Program-made: the position numbers and the translations under genes
The notes under the pieces: model-generated
What the model was told of the DNA's origin: nothing
Seen by the model: the letters and a program-made list of their open reading frames with translations, nothing else
The model's database searches: none
Part shown: positions 17,800 through 27,099 of the stretch, piece after piece
Layout: the number at the start of each line of letters is the position of its first letter
How positions within the stretch are numbered: the stretch's first letter is position 1
Assembly: GCA_027487015.1 (NCBI GenBank)
Contig: JAIYEK010000187.1
Location: 1 to 54,660, forward strand
Direction: 5' to 3'
Source: Erythrobacteraceae bacterium
GTDB lineage: Bacteria > Pseudomonadota > Alphaproteobacteria > Sphingomonadales > Sphingomonadaceae
DNA: 54,660 nucleotides

Positions 17800-20304
17800 A
17801 TGATGGGCCACCGGGCCTCCACACGTAGCTGCCTTGCGGCAGGCCTGCTCGCTGCGGCGAGCCTTGCCTCCGTGGCACTTGCCGAGACACCGCCCGCCCC
17901 ACCTCCGGGCACCGCGCATCCCGAGCAGTGGCCCGCCTACCAATACCCCGTGCCCGTGCGCGCCGATCACGAGAAGATGATCGCGGATCTCATCGCCCGC
18001 ATGACAATCGAGGAGAAGGTCGGCCAGCTGGTGCAGGCGGACCTGTGCTGCGTGACGCCGGACGACTTCAGCAAATACAAGCTCGGCTCGCTGCTGGTCG
18101 GCGGCAATTCCGGCCCCAACGGCAACGACCTTTCGCCTGCGGCCGACTGGCTGAAAGCGGCGGATGATTTCTACCTCGCCTCGATCGACCGGTCGGACGG
18201 CGGGGTCGGCATCCCGATGATCTGGGGCACCGACGCGGTCCACGGCCATTCGAACATCATCGGCGCGACGCTGTTCCCGCACAATATCGGCCTCGGCGCG
18301 ATGCGCGATCCGGCGCTGATCGAGACAATCGGCGCGGTCACTGCCAAGGAGATCCGCGTCACCGGTCAGGAATGGACCTTCGCGCCCACGGTCGCCGTGC
18401 CGCAGGATTTCCGCTGGGGCCGCGCCTACGAGGGCTATTCCTCCAACCCCGATCTGGTCGCGTCCTATGTCGGCGCGATGGTGCGCGGGCTGCAAGGCTC
18501 GCCGACGGGCGACAACCTGCTCGCAGGACCCCACGTGATCGCCTCGACCAAGCACTTCCTCGCCGATGGCGGGACCGACAAGGGCGTCGATCAGGGCGAC
18601 AGCTCGGCGACCGAAGCGCAATTGCGCGACATCCACGGCAAGCCCTATGGCCCCGCGATCGCCGAGGGCGTTGCGACGGTGATGGTCAGCTTCTCGAGCT
18701 GGCAGGGTGTCAAGATGACCGGCAACCACTCGCTGGTGACCGGCGTGCTTAAGGAGCGGATGGATTTCGGCGGCTTTGTCGTCTCCGACTGGAACGCCCA
18801 CGGACAGGTTGCAGGCTGCACCAACGAGGCCTGCCCGCAGGCGCTGATGGCGGGCGTCGACATGTACATGGCGCCCGACACCTGGAAGCCGATCTACAAC
18901 GACCTCCTCGCCCGCGCCAAGGCAGGCACGATCCCGATGGCCCGCATCGACGAGGGCGTGGCGCGGATCTTGAGGGTCAAGGCGCGGCTCGGGCTGTTTG
19001 GCGCGGGCAAGCCTTCCGACCGCCCCTACTCGGGCCAATGGGAGCTGCTCGGCGCGCCCGAGCACCGCGCGGTGGCGCGTGAGGCGGTGCGCAAGTCGCT
19101 GGTGCTGCTCAAGAACCAGGGCGTGCTCCCGATCGCGCCGGGCGGACGCCTGCTGGTGGCGGGCGACGGGGCGGATGATATCGCGCGTCAGGCCGGCGGG
19201 TGGACGCTGAGCTGGCAGGGGACGGGCCTCAACAACAGCCAGTTCCCCGGCGCGACCTCGATCTGGGGCGGGCTGAAGCAGGCGGTCGAGGCAGGCGGCG
19301 GCAGCGCCGTGCTCTCGCCCGATGGCAGCTTCACCCAGAAGCCCGATGCTGCGGTGGTGGTGTTCGGCGAGACGCCTTATGCCGAGTTCCAGGGCGACCG
19401 CGCGGCGCTGCTGCTCGATCCCGAGCTGACCGGGCCCTTCGCGACGATGAAGAAGCTCAAGGCGCAAGGGATCCCGGTCATCGCGGTGATGATCACCGGG
19501 CGGCCCCTTTACGTGAACCCCGCGCTCAACGCCGCCGACGCTTTCGTGGTCGCATGGCTGCCGGGGAGCGAAGGCGGCGGGATCGCCGATGTGCTGGTGG
19601 GGGACGCGGCGGGCAAGCCGCGCTTCGACTTCTCGGGCAAGCTCCCCGCCGAATGGCCGCGTGCGGCGCAGATTACGGACGGGGTGCTGTTCCCGTTCGG
19701 CTACGGGCTGGGCTACACCTCGCCCGCCTCCGCCTACACCGCCCTGCCCGAGCTCGATGCCTCGGCGACCGGCGCCGATGCACGGGTGTGGTTCAATGCC
19801 GGGACCCCCGCCGCGCGCTGGTCCTTGTGGGTGAGAGGGACGGGCGACGAGGTCGAGACCCGCGTCACCACCCTCCCCGCCGAGGCGCTGGGCGGCCGCG
19901 CGCGGGTGACGGCGGAGAACTACAAGGTCCAGGAAGGCGCGCGCCGTATCGCCGTCTCCAGCGGCACGGCAAGCGTGCAGCTCGGCAAGTTCGAGACCAT
20001 CGATCTCGCGCGCGAGACCAATGGCGATGTCATGGTGCTGGTGACGATGCGCGTGTGGGACGCGCCCGATGCCGCGCGGATCGGTGTGCGCGGCCCGGGC
20101 ACCGATGGCTTCACCGCTGTCACCCTGACCGAAACCCCCGGCTTCGTGCGCTACGGCATCCCCTTGAAGTGCCTGCGCGGCAAGGGCGCCGATGTGGCGA
20201 AGCTCGACCGGCCCTTCGTGATCGAGACGCAAGGCAAGGCCGATTACGCCATTGCCGAAGTGCGCCTCGGCAGCGATGCCGATCAGATATTGCCGTGCAG
20301 CTGA
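17800..20304 (+). CDS. GH3 exo-beta-glucosidase/beta-glucan glucohydrolase, exported
   Basis: Signal peptide; MTIEEKVGQLVQ, GIPMIWGTDAVHGHSNIIGATLFPHNIGLGA, STKHFLADGGTDKGVDQGD, GGFVVSDWNAH (nucleophile Asp). Confidence 0.94.
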   Translation: MMGHRASTRSCLAAGLLAAASLASVALAETPPAPPPGTAHPEQWPAYQYPVPVRADHEKMIADLIARMTIEEKVGQLVQADLCCVTPDDFSKYKLGSLLVGGNSGPNGNDLSPAADWLKAADDFYLASIDRSDGGVGIPMIWGTDAVHGHSNIIGATLFPHNIGLGAMRDPALIETIGAVTAKEIRVTGQEWTFAPTVAVPQDFRWGRAYEGYSSNPDLVASYVGAMVRGLQGSPTGDNLLAGPHVIASTKHFLADGGTDKGVDQGDSSATEAQLRDIHGKPYGPAIAEGVATVMVSFSSWQGVKMTGNHSLVTGVLKERMDFGGFVVSDWNAHGQVAGCTNEACPQALMAGVDMYMAPDTWKPIYNDLLARAKAGTIPMARIDEGVARILRVKARLGLFGAGKPSDRPYSGQWELLGAPEHRAVAREAVRKSLVLLKNQGVLPIAPGGRLLVAGDGADDIARQAGGWTLSWQGTGLNNSQFPGATSIWGGLKQAVEAGGGSAVLSPDGSFTQKPDAAVVVFGETPYAEFQGDRAALLLDPELTGPFATMKKLKAQGIPVIAVMITGRPLYVNPALNAADAFVVAWLPGSEGGGIADVLVGDAAGKPRFDFSGKLPAEWPRAAQITDGVLFPFGYGLGYTSPASAYTALPELDASATGADARVWFNAGTPAARWSLWVRGTGDEVETRVTTLPAEALGGRARVTAENYKVQEGARRIAVSSGTASVQLGKFETIDLARETNGDVMVLVTMRVWDAPDAARIGVRGPGTDGFTAVTLTETPGFVRYGIPLKCLRGKGADVAKLDRPFVIETQGKADYAIAEVRLGSDADQILPCS

Positions 20305-20357
20305 CGCGCGGAGAGCTAGACAAATAGGCCGCAAGAGCCGAACCTACGGAGAGACTG

Positions 20358-22502
20358 ATGAACCTCAAGGCTTTCGCTTCACTGCTGCCGCTGGCGGCGC
20401 TGACTCTTGCTCCGCTGGGGGCAGCGCAGGTGCAGGCCGCGCCGCCTGTCTCCAAGCCGCTGCCGGTGGGCACCTGCATCAACCTCGGCAACACGCTCGA
20501 GCCCGAGCGCGAGGGGAGCTGGGGCGGCGTGCCGGTGCGCGAGGAAGACCTGCAACGCATCGCCGCCGCCGGGTTCAAGACCATCCGCCTGCCGGTGCGC
20601 TGGCACAACAAATCCTCCGACAAGCCGCCCTACACCGTCGACCCTGCGTGGATGGACCGCGTGCAGCAGATCGTCGACTGGGCGCTGGCGGCCAAGCTCA
20701 ATGTGATCCTCAACAGCCACCACTTCGACCCGATCCACGATGATCCGCTGGCCGTCGCCGCGTGGCACGGGGGGGTGTGGAAGCAGATTGCCGAGCGCTT
20801 CAAGGGCTATCCCGAGGACACGCTGTGGTTCGAGCTCGAGAACGAGCCGCACAAGAACTTCAACCACACGAACCTGCTCCAGACCCTCGCCCCGGCGCTG
20901 GCCGAGGTGCGCAAGCTCCACCCCACCCGCGCGGTGATTATCGGCGGCGAGAACTGGAGCGGGATCAAGTCGCTGGAGACGCTGCCCCTCCCCGAGGATC
21001 CGAACATCCACCCGACCTTCCACTATTATGATCCGTTCCTCTACACCCACCAGGGCGCGGAATGGACCAAGCCGGATATGCCGCCCGTCGGCCGCGAGTT
21101 CCCGACCGCCGGGGACACCGCGCAGCTGGCCAAGGACGTCGCCAGCATTCAGGCCTATGTCGCGCGCACCGGCAAGACCCCCTTCATGGGCGAGGTCGGG
21201 GCCTACGACAAATTCATCCCCCTAGCCGACCGGGTGAAGTATCACCGCACCATCGCCGAAGCCTTCGCGCCGACGGGCATCGGGATGTGCATGTGGGCCT
21301 ATACCAACACCTTCCCCTTCTTCGATCACGACAAGGGCGAGTGGCTGCCGGGCCTGCGCGGTGCGATCGGGCTGAAGGATGACACCGTCGCCCCACCCGC
21401 GCCTGCGCGCGCCGCCGCGCCTGCGCGTGCGGCCCCGTCATCCTCCTCCAAGTCCAAGCTCCCGCCCGAGCTTGCCGCTTTCGACGATCAGGTGCCGGGC
21501 GACCTCATCAACGATCCCACCCGCATCGACTGGGACAGCTACGGCCCCGCCTTCAATGCGGGCGGGAGGCAGGCGGCGGACATCCCCGGCGGGGGCGCTG
21601 CGCGGGTGTTCACCGTCGCCGAACGGGGGGACTTCCCGTACCGCGCGGCCGCCAACATTCCGCTTCTCGATGGCATTGCCAGCGGCGAGCAGGTGACGGT
21701 CGGCTTCTACGCCCGCACGGTCAGCACCGAGCGGTCGGACGGCAAGGGGGTCGTGAGCCTGCGCTTTCAGGAGAACGTCGCCCCCTATGCCGGGTTCGGC
21801 GACACCGCAGTGCTGATCGGCAGCGAGTGGCAATGGTACGAAGTCACCGCGACAGCCGACCGCCGCATTCGCAAGTCCGATGCGCTGGTGACCCTGCAAT
21901 TGGCGGGCGCCAAGCAGGTGCTGGAAATCGGGCAGGCCATCGTGGTGAAGAACGCGGCCACGATCCAGACCACGCAGACGGCGGCCGCGCCCGCACTGAA
22001 GGACGCGGCCGGGATCGAGATGCCCGACGCGATCCGCACCCTCGGCCAGCTGGTCAACGATCCCGTCAGCCGCAGCTGGGGCAATGGCGGCGAGGGTGGC
22101 ACGTGGGAGGGGCTCGATGTCCCCGAAATCTGGCTCCAGAAGGCGACCCGCTTCACCAGCCCCAAAGTCGGCGAGAACCGCTGGGATCTGGTCACCGGCA
22201 TCCCGATCCTGCCCGATGTAAAGGAAGGCGACAGCTTCGTCGCGGTGGTGATCGCGCGCACGATCAGCGCGCAGACCGACGACGGCATGGGGCTTGTATA
22301 CGCCCGCCTCCAGAGCGGCACGCCGCCCTACGAAGGCTTCGGCGACAAGGCCTTCAAGCTGGGCAACAAGTGGCAGATGATCAAGCTGCCCTTCACCGTC
22401 ACCCGCGGCTTCGGCGCGGGCGACGCGAACGTGACGTTGCATTTTGCAGGCGCGGCACAGACCATCGAGGTCGGGCCGGTCTACGTCTTCAAGACCAACT
22501 AG
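20358..22502 (+). CDS. GH5 endoglucanase-type protein with linker and two repeated C-terminal domains
   Basis: TCINLGNTLEPEREGSWGG, LWFELENEPHKN (acid/base), PFMGEVGAYDKF (nucleophile); Ala/Pro/Ser linker; internal repeat. Confidence 0.9.
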   Translation: MNLKAFASLLPLAALTLAPLGAAQVQAAPPVSKPLPVGTCINLGNTLEPEREGSWGGVPVREEDLQRIAAAGFKTIRLPVRWHNKSSDKPPYTVDPAWMDRVQQIVDWALAAKLNVILNSHHFDPIHDDPLAVAAWHGGVWKQIAERFKGYPEDTLWFELENEPHKNFNHTNLLQTLAPALAEVRKLHPTRAVIIGGENWSGIKSLETLPLPEDPNIHPTFHYYDPFLYTHQGAEWTKPDMPPVGREFPTAGDTAQLAKDVASIQAYVARTGKTPFMGEVGAYDKFIPLADRVKYHRTIAEAFAPTGIGMCMWAYTNTFPFFDHDKGEWLPGLRGAIGLKDDTVAPPAPARAAAPARAAPSSSSKSKLPPELAAFDDQVPGDLINDPTRIDWDSYGPAFNAGGRQAADIPGGGAARVFTVAERGDFPYRAAANIPLLDGIASGEQVTVGFYARTVSTERSDGKGVVSLRFQENVAPYAGFGDTAVLIGSEWQWYEVTATADRRIRKSDALVTLQLAGAKQVLEIGQAIVVKNAATIQTTQTAAAPALKDAAGIEMPDAIRTLGQLVNDPVSRSWGNGGEGGTWEGLDVPEIWLQKATRFTSPKVGENRWDLVTGIPILPDVKEGDSFVAVVIARTISAQTDDGMGLVYARLQSGTPPYEGFGDKAFKLGNKWQMIKLPFTVTRGFGAGDANVTLHFAGAAQTIEVGPVYVFKTN

Positions 22503-24148
22503 GGTCCGGGTGAATAGGCATAGGGGCCGACCACAAGCCCGGTGAACAGACCGGCATAGACCGAGGCGAGCGGCTCGACATTGATCGGGCCGCCCACCTG
22601 GCGCCACGCGGTTGCGCCCTCTTCGCGGACAAACACCGCCGCCGTCCCGCCGTCGAGCGACAGCTTCAACTCGACCGGCCCGTTGGTTTCGAGCGGTGCG
22701 GAGGCGACCTCCTTGCCCCCCGCCCAGTCGCTCGCCGAGGTGCGAAGGCGGACTACGATCCGCCCCTGCTCCTTGCCCGCGGCGAGGAAATGGGTCTCGT
22801 CCATGAAGGCGAGGAGGCCAGCAAAGTCGCCGCGCCGTTCGGGGGTGAAGGCGAGCCGGGTGGTGAAGGCGGCCTTATGGTGGCGCAACCGCTGTCCGGT
22901 GAAGGCGGGCCGCGCCATGCTGCCTGGCGCGGCGGGACCGGCGGTGACTTCGAGCGCGCCGTCCCGCACCTCCCATTGTGGCGCCGCCCCGGGCGTGCGA
23001 AGCGCGAGCCACTCGTTCGACAGCGGCGAGACGAACTCCTCGCGCCAATTGCTCCATGCCGCCGCCGATGAGGCGGGGAGCTTCGGCGCGGCAGGCGTCA
23101 GCGGCACCGGCGCGCCCTTGGGCAGAAACTGCGGCCAGCCATCCTTCCACGTCACCGGCAGCAGGAAGGTCTCGCGCCCCATCAGCGTCGATTGGCCTGC
23201 GAAGGGCCGGGTGGCGAGGAACACGCCCCACCAGCTCCCGTCATCGAGCTGCACCAGATCGGCATGGCCCGTCGCCTCGATCCGGGCGGGGCGGTTTGCG
23301 GGCAGATCGCGCTGGGTGAGGATCGGGTTGTTCGGCCCCGGCACGTAAGGCCCCTGCAAGCTGCGCGAGCGGTAGATCGTCTGCGAATGTTGGTCCGCCG
23401 TGCCGCCTTCCGCCGTCAGGAGGTAGTACCAGTCGCCGACTTTGTAGATATGCGGCCCCTCGGCCCAGACCGGTTTCGTCGCGGGATCGACACCCTTGTC
23501 GCGCAGCAGCGTGCGCTTGGGCAGCATTTTCATCGCCACCGGGTCGAACTGCTGGAGCCACAGCGCGCGGTGGCCCTCATATTCGGGCGGCCCCGGAGGC
23601 GCGTCGTTGTAGACGATCCACGCGGTGCCATCCTCGGCGAAGAACAGCGAGGGGTCAATCCCGCCGAAATCGAGCCACACCGGATCGCTCCATGGCCCGG
23701 CCGGATCCTCGGCGGTGATGACGAAATTGCCACCGCATTCGATGCAGGTGTTGACGATCCAGAACCGCCCGTCGTGGTGAGTGATCGCCGGCGCGAACAG
23801 CCCGCGGTTGGTGCCGATGCCGCTGAAGTCGAGCATCCCCGGCCGGTCGATGGCATTGCCGATGATCCGCCAGTTGACGAGGTCGGTCGAGTGCAGGATC
23901 GGTAGCCCCGGATACCAGCTGAAGGTCGAGGTGACGGCGTAGAAATCGCGCCCCACGCGCACGATCGAGGGATCGGGGTGGAAGCCGGGGATCACCGGAT
24001 TGGCGTAGCGCCCCTCGGAGGCTTTGGCGTCTGCCGATTCGTAGGCGAGCCAGTCGAAGCTTGCGACCACATCGCGCGCCGCCGCGCCTTGCGCTGCCGC
24101 CGATACCGTCAGCGCCAGTGCTGCAGCGATCATTCTTGTCCTCACCAT
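22499..24148 (-). CDS. GH43 family glycoside hydrolase (beta-xylosidase/arabinofuranosidase type) with C-terminal lectin-like domain, exported
   Basis: YANPVIPGFHPDPSIVRVGRDFYAVTSTFSWYPGLPILHSTDLVNW...KPVWAEGPHIYK. Confidence 0.92.
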   Translation of the reverse strand: MVRTRMIAAALALTVSAAAQGAAARDVVASFDWLAYESADAKASEGRYANPVIPGFHPDPSIVRVGRDFYAVTSTFSWYPGLPILHSTDLVNWRIIGNAIDRPGMLDFSGIGTNRGLFAPAITHHDGRFWIVNTCIECGGNFVITAEDPAGPWSDPVWLDFGGIDPSLFFAEDGTAWIVYNDAPPGPPEYEGHRALWLQQFDPVAMKMLPKRTLLRDKGVDPATKPVWAEGPHIYKVGDWYYLLTAEGGTADQHSQTIYRSRSLQGPYVPGPNNPILTQRDLPANRPARIEATGHADLVQLDDGSWWGVFLATRPFAGQSTLMGRETFLLPVTWKDGWPQFLPKGAPVPLTPAAPKLPASSAAAWSNWREEFVSPLSNEWLALRTPGAAPQWEVRDGALEVTAGPAAPGSMARPAFTGQRLRHHKAAFTTRLAFTPERRGDFAGLLAFMDETHFLAAGKEQGRIVVRLRTSASDWAGGKEVASAPLETNGPVELKLSLDGGTAAVFVREEGATAWRQVGGPINVEPLASVYAGLFTGLVVGPYAYSPGP

Positions 24149-24207
24149 CCCACTCTCCCGCGCCACGCGCTTTTTTGGGGACTTGCCGCCCCGTGATTGC
24201 ATGCTAA

Positions 24208-24221
24208 TGGTAGCGCTATCA
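24208..24221. promoter_or_regulatory. LacI-type operator in a divergent promoter
   Basis: TGGTAGCGCTATCA between GH43 and the FAH-family gene. Confidence 0.75.
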
Positions 24222-24243
24222 CTGAGGAGGGCAAGAGCCAGAA

Positions 24244-25368
24244 ATGGCCGACAGGATACTGGAAAGCCTGCCCGCGGATTTCCGCGAAGGGCACTTCATC
24301 GGCCGGGCCTTGTCGCCCGAGGGGCCGTGCGTCATCACCATTGAGAAGGGCGTGCTTTACGACCTCACTGGCATCGCCAGCACGGTCGCGGGTGCGATTG
24401 CGCGGCGCGCTTTCACCGGCGGCACTGTCATCGGCCCGGTCGAGGATGGCTTGCCGGAGGGCTGGAGCCTGCTCGCCCCCACCGACCTCCAATGCATCAA
24501 GGCCAGCGGCGTGACCTTCGCCCTGTCCGCCATCGAACGCGTGATCGAGGAGCGCGCCCGCGGCGATGCCTCTGCGGCCTCCGCGATCCGCGCGCAGCTT
24601 GAGGACAAGGTCGGCAGCGGCATCCGCTCGGTCGTGCCGGGCAGCCCTGCCGCCGCGCAGCTGAAAGAAGCGCTGATCGAGGAAGGCATGTGGTCGCAGT
24701 ACCTTGAGGTCGCGATTGGCCCGGATGCGGAGATCTTCTCCAAGGCCCCGGTTCTCTCGGCGGTCGGGACCGGGGCGCCGGTCGGCGTGCGCTCGGATTC
24801 GCACTGGAACAACCCCGAGCCTGAAGTGGTGCTCGCCTGCGACGCGCATGGCGAAGTGGTCGGCGCGACGCTCGGCAATGACGTGAACCTGCGCGATTTC
24901 GAGGGCCGCTCGGCCTTGCTGCTGTCAAAAGCCAAGGACAACACCGCTTCCTGCGCAATCGGCCCGTTCATCCGGCTGTTCGATGCGAGCTTCACCCTCG
25001 ACGATGTGCGCAGCGCGGCCATCGAACTGGTGATCGAAGGCCCCGAAGGCTACCGGCTCGAGGGCAAGAACGACATGAGCCAGATCAGCCGCGATCCGCT
25101 CGATCTGGTCGCGCAGTGCCTCTCGGAGCATCACTACCCTGATGGCTTCGTCCTGTTCTGCGGCACGCTCTTCGCGCCGACGCAGGACCGCGATACGCCG
25201 GGGGCGGGCTTCACCCACAAGGTCGGCGATGTGGTGACGATCCGCTCGAAGAAGCTCGGCACCTTGCGCAACACGGTGACGACCTCGCGCGATGCGCCGG
25301 CCTGGACGATGGGGTTTGCCGCATTCGCAAAGAACCTCGCAGCCCGCGGGCTGATCGAGGCGATCTGA
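24244..25368 (+). CDS. xylX: 2-keto-3-deoxy-xylonate dehydratase (FAH family, XylX-like)
   Basis: MADRILESLPADFREGHFIGRAL...GVRSDSHWNNPEPEVVLACDAHGEVVGATLGNDVNLRDFEGRSALLLSKAKDNTASC; FAH-family motifs; next to xylose dehydrogenase. Confidence 0.82.
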   Translation: MADRILESLPADFREGHFIGRALSPEGPCVITIEKGVLYDLTGIASTVAGAIARRAFTGGTVIGPVEDGLPEGWSLLAPTDLQCIKASGVTFALSAIERVIEERARGDASAASAIRAQLEDKVGSGIRSVVPGSPAAAQLKEALIEEGMWSQYLEVAIGPDAEIFSKAPVLSAVGTGAPVGVRSDSHWNNPEPEVVLACDAHGEVVGATLGNDVNLRDFEGRSALLLSKAKDNTASCAIGPFIRLFDASFTLDDVRSAAIELVIEGPEGYRLEGKNDMSQISRDPLDLVAQCLSEHHYPDGFVLFCGTLFAPTQDRDTPGAGFTHKVGDVVTIRSKKLGTLRNTVTTSRDAPAWTMGFAAFAKNLAARGLIEAI

Positions 25369-25393
25369 TAGCCTACACGTAAAACCGGGCGCC

Positions 25394-26224
25394 ATGATGG
25401 GGATCGGGGCGCCCGCAAAGGGATGGGGAAGACAGGACTTGGACGCGCAAACCAGCAGCGCCGGCGTGCACAGCGCGATCTACCCGAGCCTTACGGGCAA
25501 GCGGGTGATCGTCAGCGGAGGCGGCTCGGGCATCGGCGAGGCGATGGTGGAGGCCTTCGCCCGGCAGGGCTCGGCGGTCGCCTTCGTCGATATTCAGGAA
25601 AGCCCCAGCGAGGCGCTGATCGCGCGGCTGGCGGGGGCCGATATCGCACCGCATTTCGAGCGCTGCGACATCACCGATTGCGACCAATACACCGGCACGC
25701 TCGCTCGCCTGATCGAGCGTCTCGGCGGCTGCGACGTACTCATCAACAACGCCGCGAGCGATGATCGCCACACGGTCGATGACGTGACCCCCGCCTATTG
25801 GGACGAGCGCATGGCGGTGAACCTCAAGCACCAGTTTTTCGCCGCCAAGGCGGTGGTCCCCGCGATGCGCGCGGCTGGCGGCGGGGCGATCGTCAACATG
25901 GGCTCGATCAGCTGGCACCTGGGCCTTGCCGACCTCGTCGTCTACCAGACCGCCAAAGCCGCGATCGAGGGCCTGACCCGCAGCCTCGCCCGCGAGCTCG
26001 GCCGCGACAAGATCCGCGTCAACACCATCGTCCCGGGAAACGTCCAGACCCCGCGCCAGATGCGCTGGTACACCCCCGAGGGCGAGGCGGAAATCGTTGC
26101 CGCACAGTGCCTTGACGGCCGCATCCAGCCCGCCGACATCGCCGCGATGGCGCTGTTCCTCGCCGCTGACGATGCGCGCTATTGCACCGGGCACAATTAC
26201 TGGGTGGACGCGGGATGGAGATGA
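25394..26224 (+). CDS. xylB: SDR-family D-xylose 1-dehydrogenase (start uncertain; TTG near 25439 also possible)
   Basis: IVSGGGSGIGEAMVEAFARQGSAVAFVDIQ...NNAASDDRHTVDDVTPAYWDERMAVNLKHQFFAAKAV...VYQTAKAAIEGLTRSLARELG, Caulobacter XylB-like SDR. Confidence 0.82.
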   Translation: MMGIGAPAKGWGRQDLDAQTSSAGVHSAIYPSLTGKRVIVSGGGSGIGEAMVEAFARQGSAVAFVDIQESPSEALIARLAGADIAPHFERCDITDCDQYTGTLARLIERLGGCDVLINNAASDDRHTVDDVTPAYWDERMAVNLKHQFFAAKAVVPAMRAAGGGAIVNMGSISWHLGLADLVVYQTAKAAIEGLTRSLARELGRDKIRVNTIVPGNVQTPRQMRWYTPEGEAEIVAAQCLDGRIQPADIAAMALFLAADDARYCTGHNYWVDAGWR

Positions 26225-27099
26225 ACCTGCCGGTCAAGGCCGTGCTCGCGGCGGACAGCCTGCTGGGCGAAGGCGTGCTGTGGGATGCCGAGCGTGCCGT
26301 GGTGTGGTTCGTCGACATCAAGCGCCACCGCTTGTGGCATTTCGACCCCGCGACCGGCAGCAACCGCTTCGCCGAGGCGCCTGCGCCGATCGGCTGGGCG
26401 ATCCCTGCCGAGGGGGGGCTCTTGCTGTGCGGATTGAAGGACGGGCTCTACACCTTCGCGCCGGAAACGGACGCTTTCACAAAGCTTTGCGACGTGCCGG
26501 GCGAGCCTGCCGGCAACCGCCTCAACGATGCATGCACCGACCCCTGGGGCCGCGTGTGGTTCGGCTCGATGGACGATGCTGAGGGCGCGCCGTCGGGCCA
26601 GTTCTACGTGTTCGACCGCGGCACGATCCGCGCTGCCGGGCCGAGCGGAATTTCGATCACCAACGGCCCCGCCGTCAATGCCGATGGCAGCCGCATCTAC
26701 TTCACCGACACGGTCGACCAGAAGATCTTCGTCGCCGATCTGTCCGAGGCAGGGGCCGGTCCGGTGCGGCTCTTCGCCGATACCGGCGTACTGTTCCCGA
26801 CCGCCTACCCCGATGGGCCGGTGGTGGACAGCGTGGACCATGTCTGGACCGGGCTCTACCACGGCAACTGCGTCGCCCGCTTCACGCCCGAGGGCAAGCT
26901 CGATTGCACCGTCGCGATCCCGGCGCGCGACATCACCAAGATGGCGTTCGGGGGTTCAGACCTGAAAACCGTGTTCGTCACCTCGGCGACCAAAAACATG
27001 TCCCAACAGGACATGGCGGAGAAGCCGCTCGCCGGGAGCCTTTTTTCGTTTCCCGCGCCCGTCGCCGGCTTTGCCCAGACCCGCGCGAGACTTTCGTGA
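26215..27099 (+). CDS. xylC: SMP-30/gluconolactonase family, probable xylonolactonase
   Basis: LGEGVLWDAERAVVWFVDIKRHRLWHFDP...NRLNDACTDPWGRVWFGSMDD. Confidence 0.82.
   Translation: MEMNLPVKAVLAADSLLGEGVLWDAERAVVWFVDIKRHRLWHFDPATGSNRFAEAPAPIGWAIPAEGGLLLCGLKDGLYTFAPETDAFTKLCDVPGEPAGNRLNDACTDPWGRVWFGSMDDAEGAPSGQFYVFDRGTIRAAGPSGISITNGPAVNADGSRIYFTDTVDQKIFVADLSEAGAGPVRLFADTGVLFPTAYPDGPVVDSVDHVWTGLYHGNCVARFTPEGKLDCTVAIPARDITKMAFGGSDLKTVFVTSATKNMSQQDMAEKPLAGSLFSFPAPVAGFAQTRARLS

Noticed and set aside
17752-20334. 860-aa minus-strand ORF antisense to the GH3 gene
   Set aside because: Same GC-skewed artefact; H/R/G-rich sequence, no recognizable domain, GH3 is clearly real on the other strand.
20770-20800. 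GTGGCACGGGGGGGTGTGG as a sigma54-like promoter
   Set aside because: Lies inside the GH5 coding sequence and lacks the GC at -12 in proper context and the palindrome.
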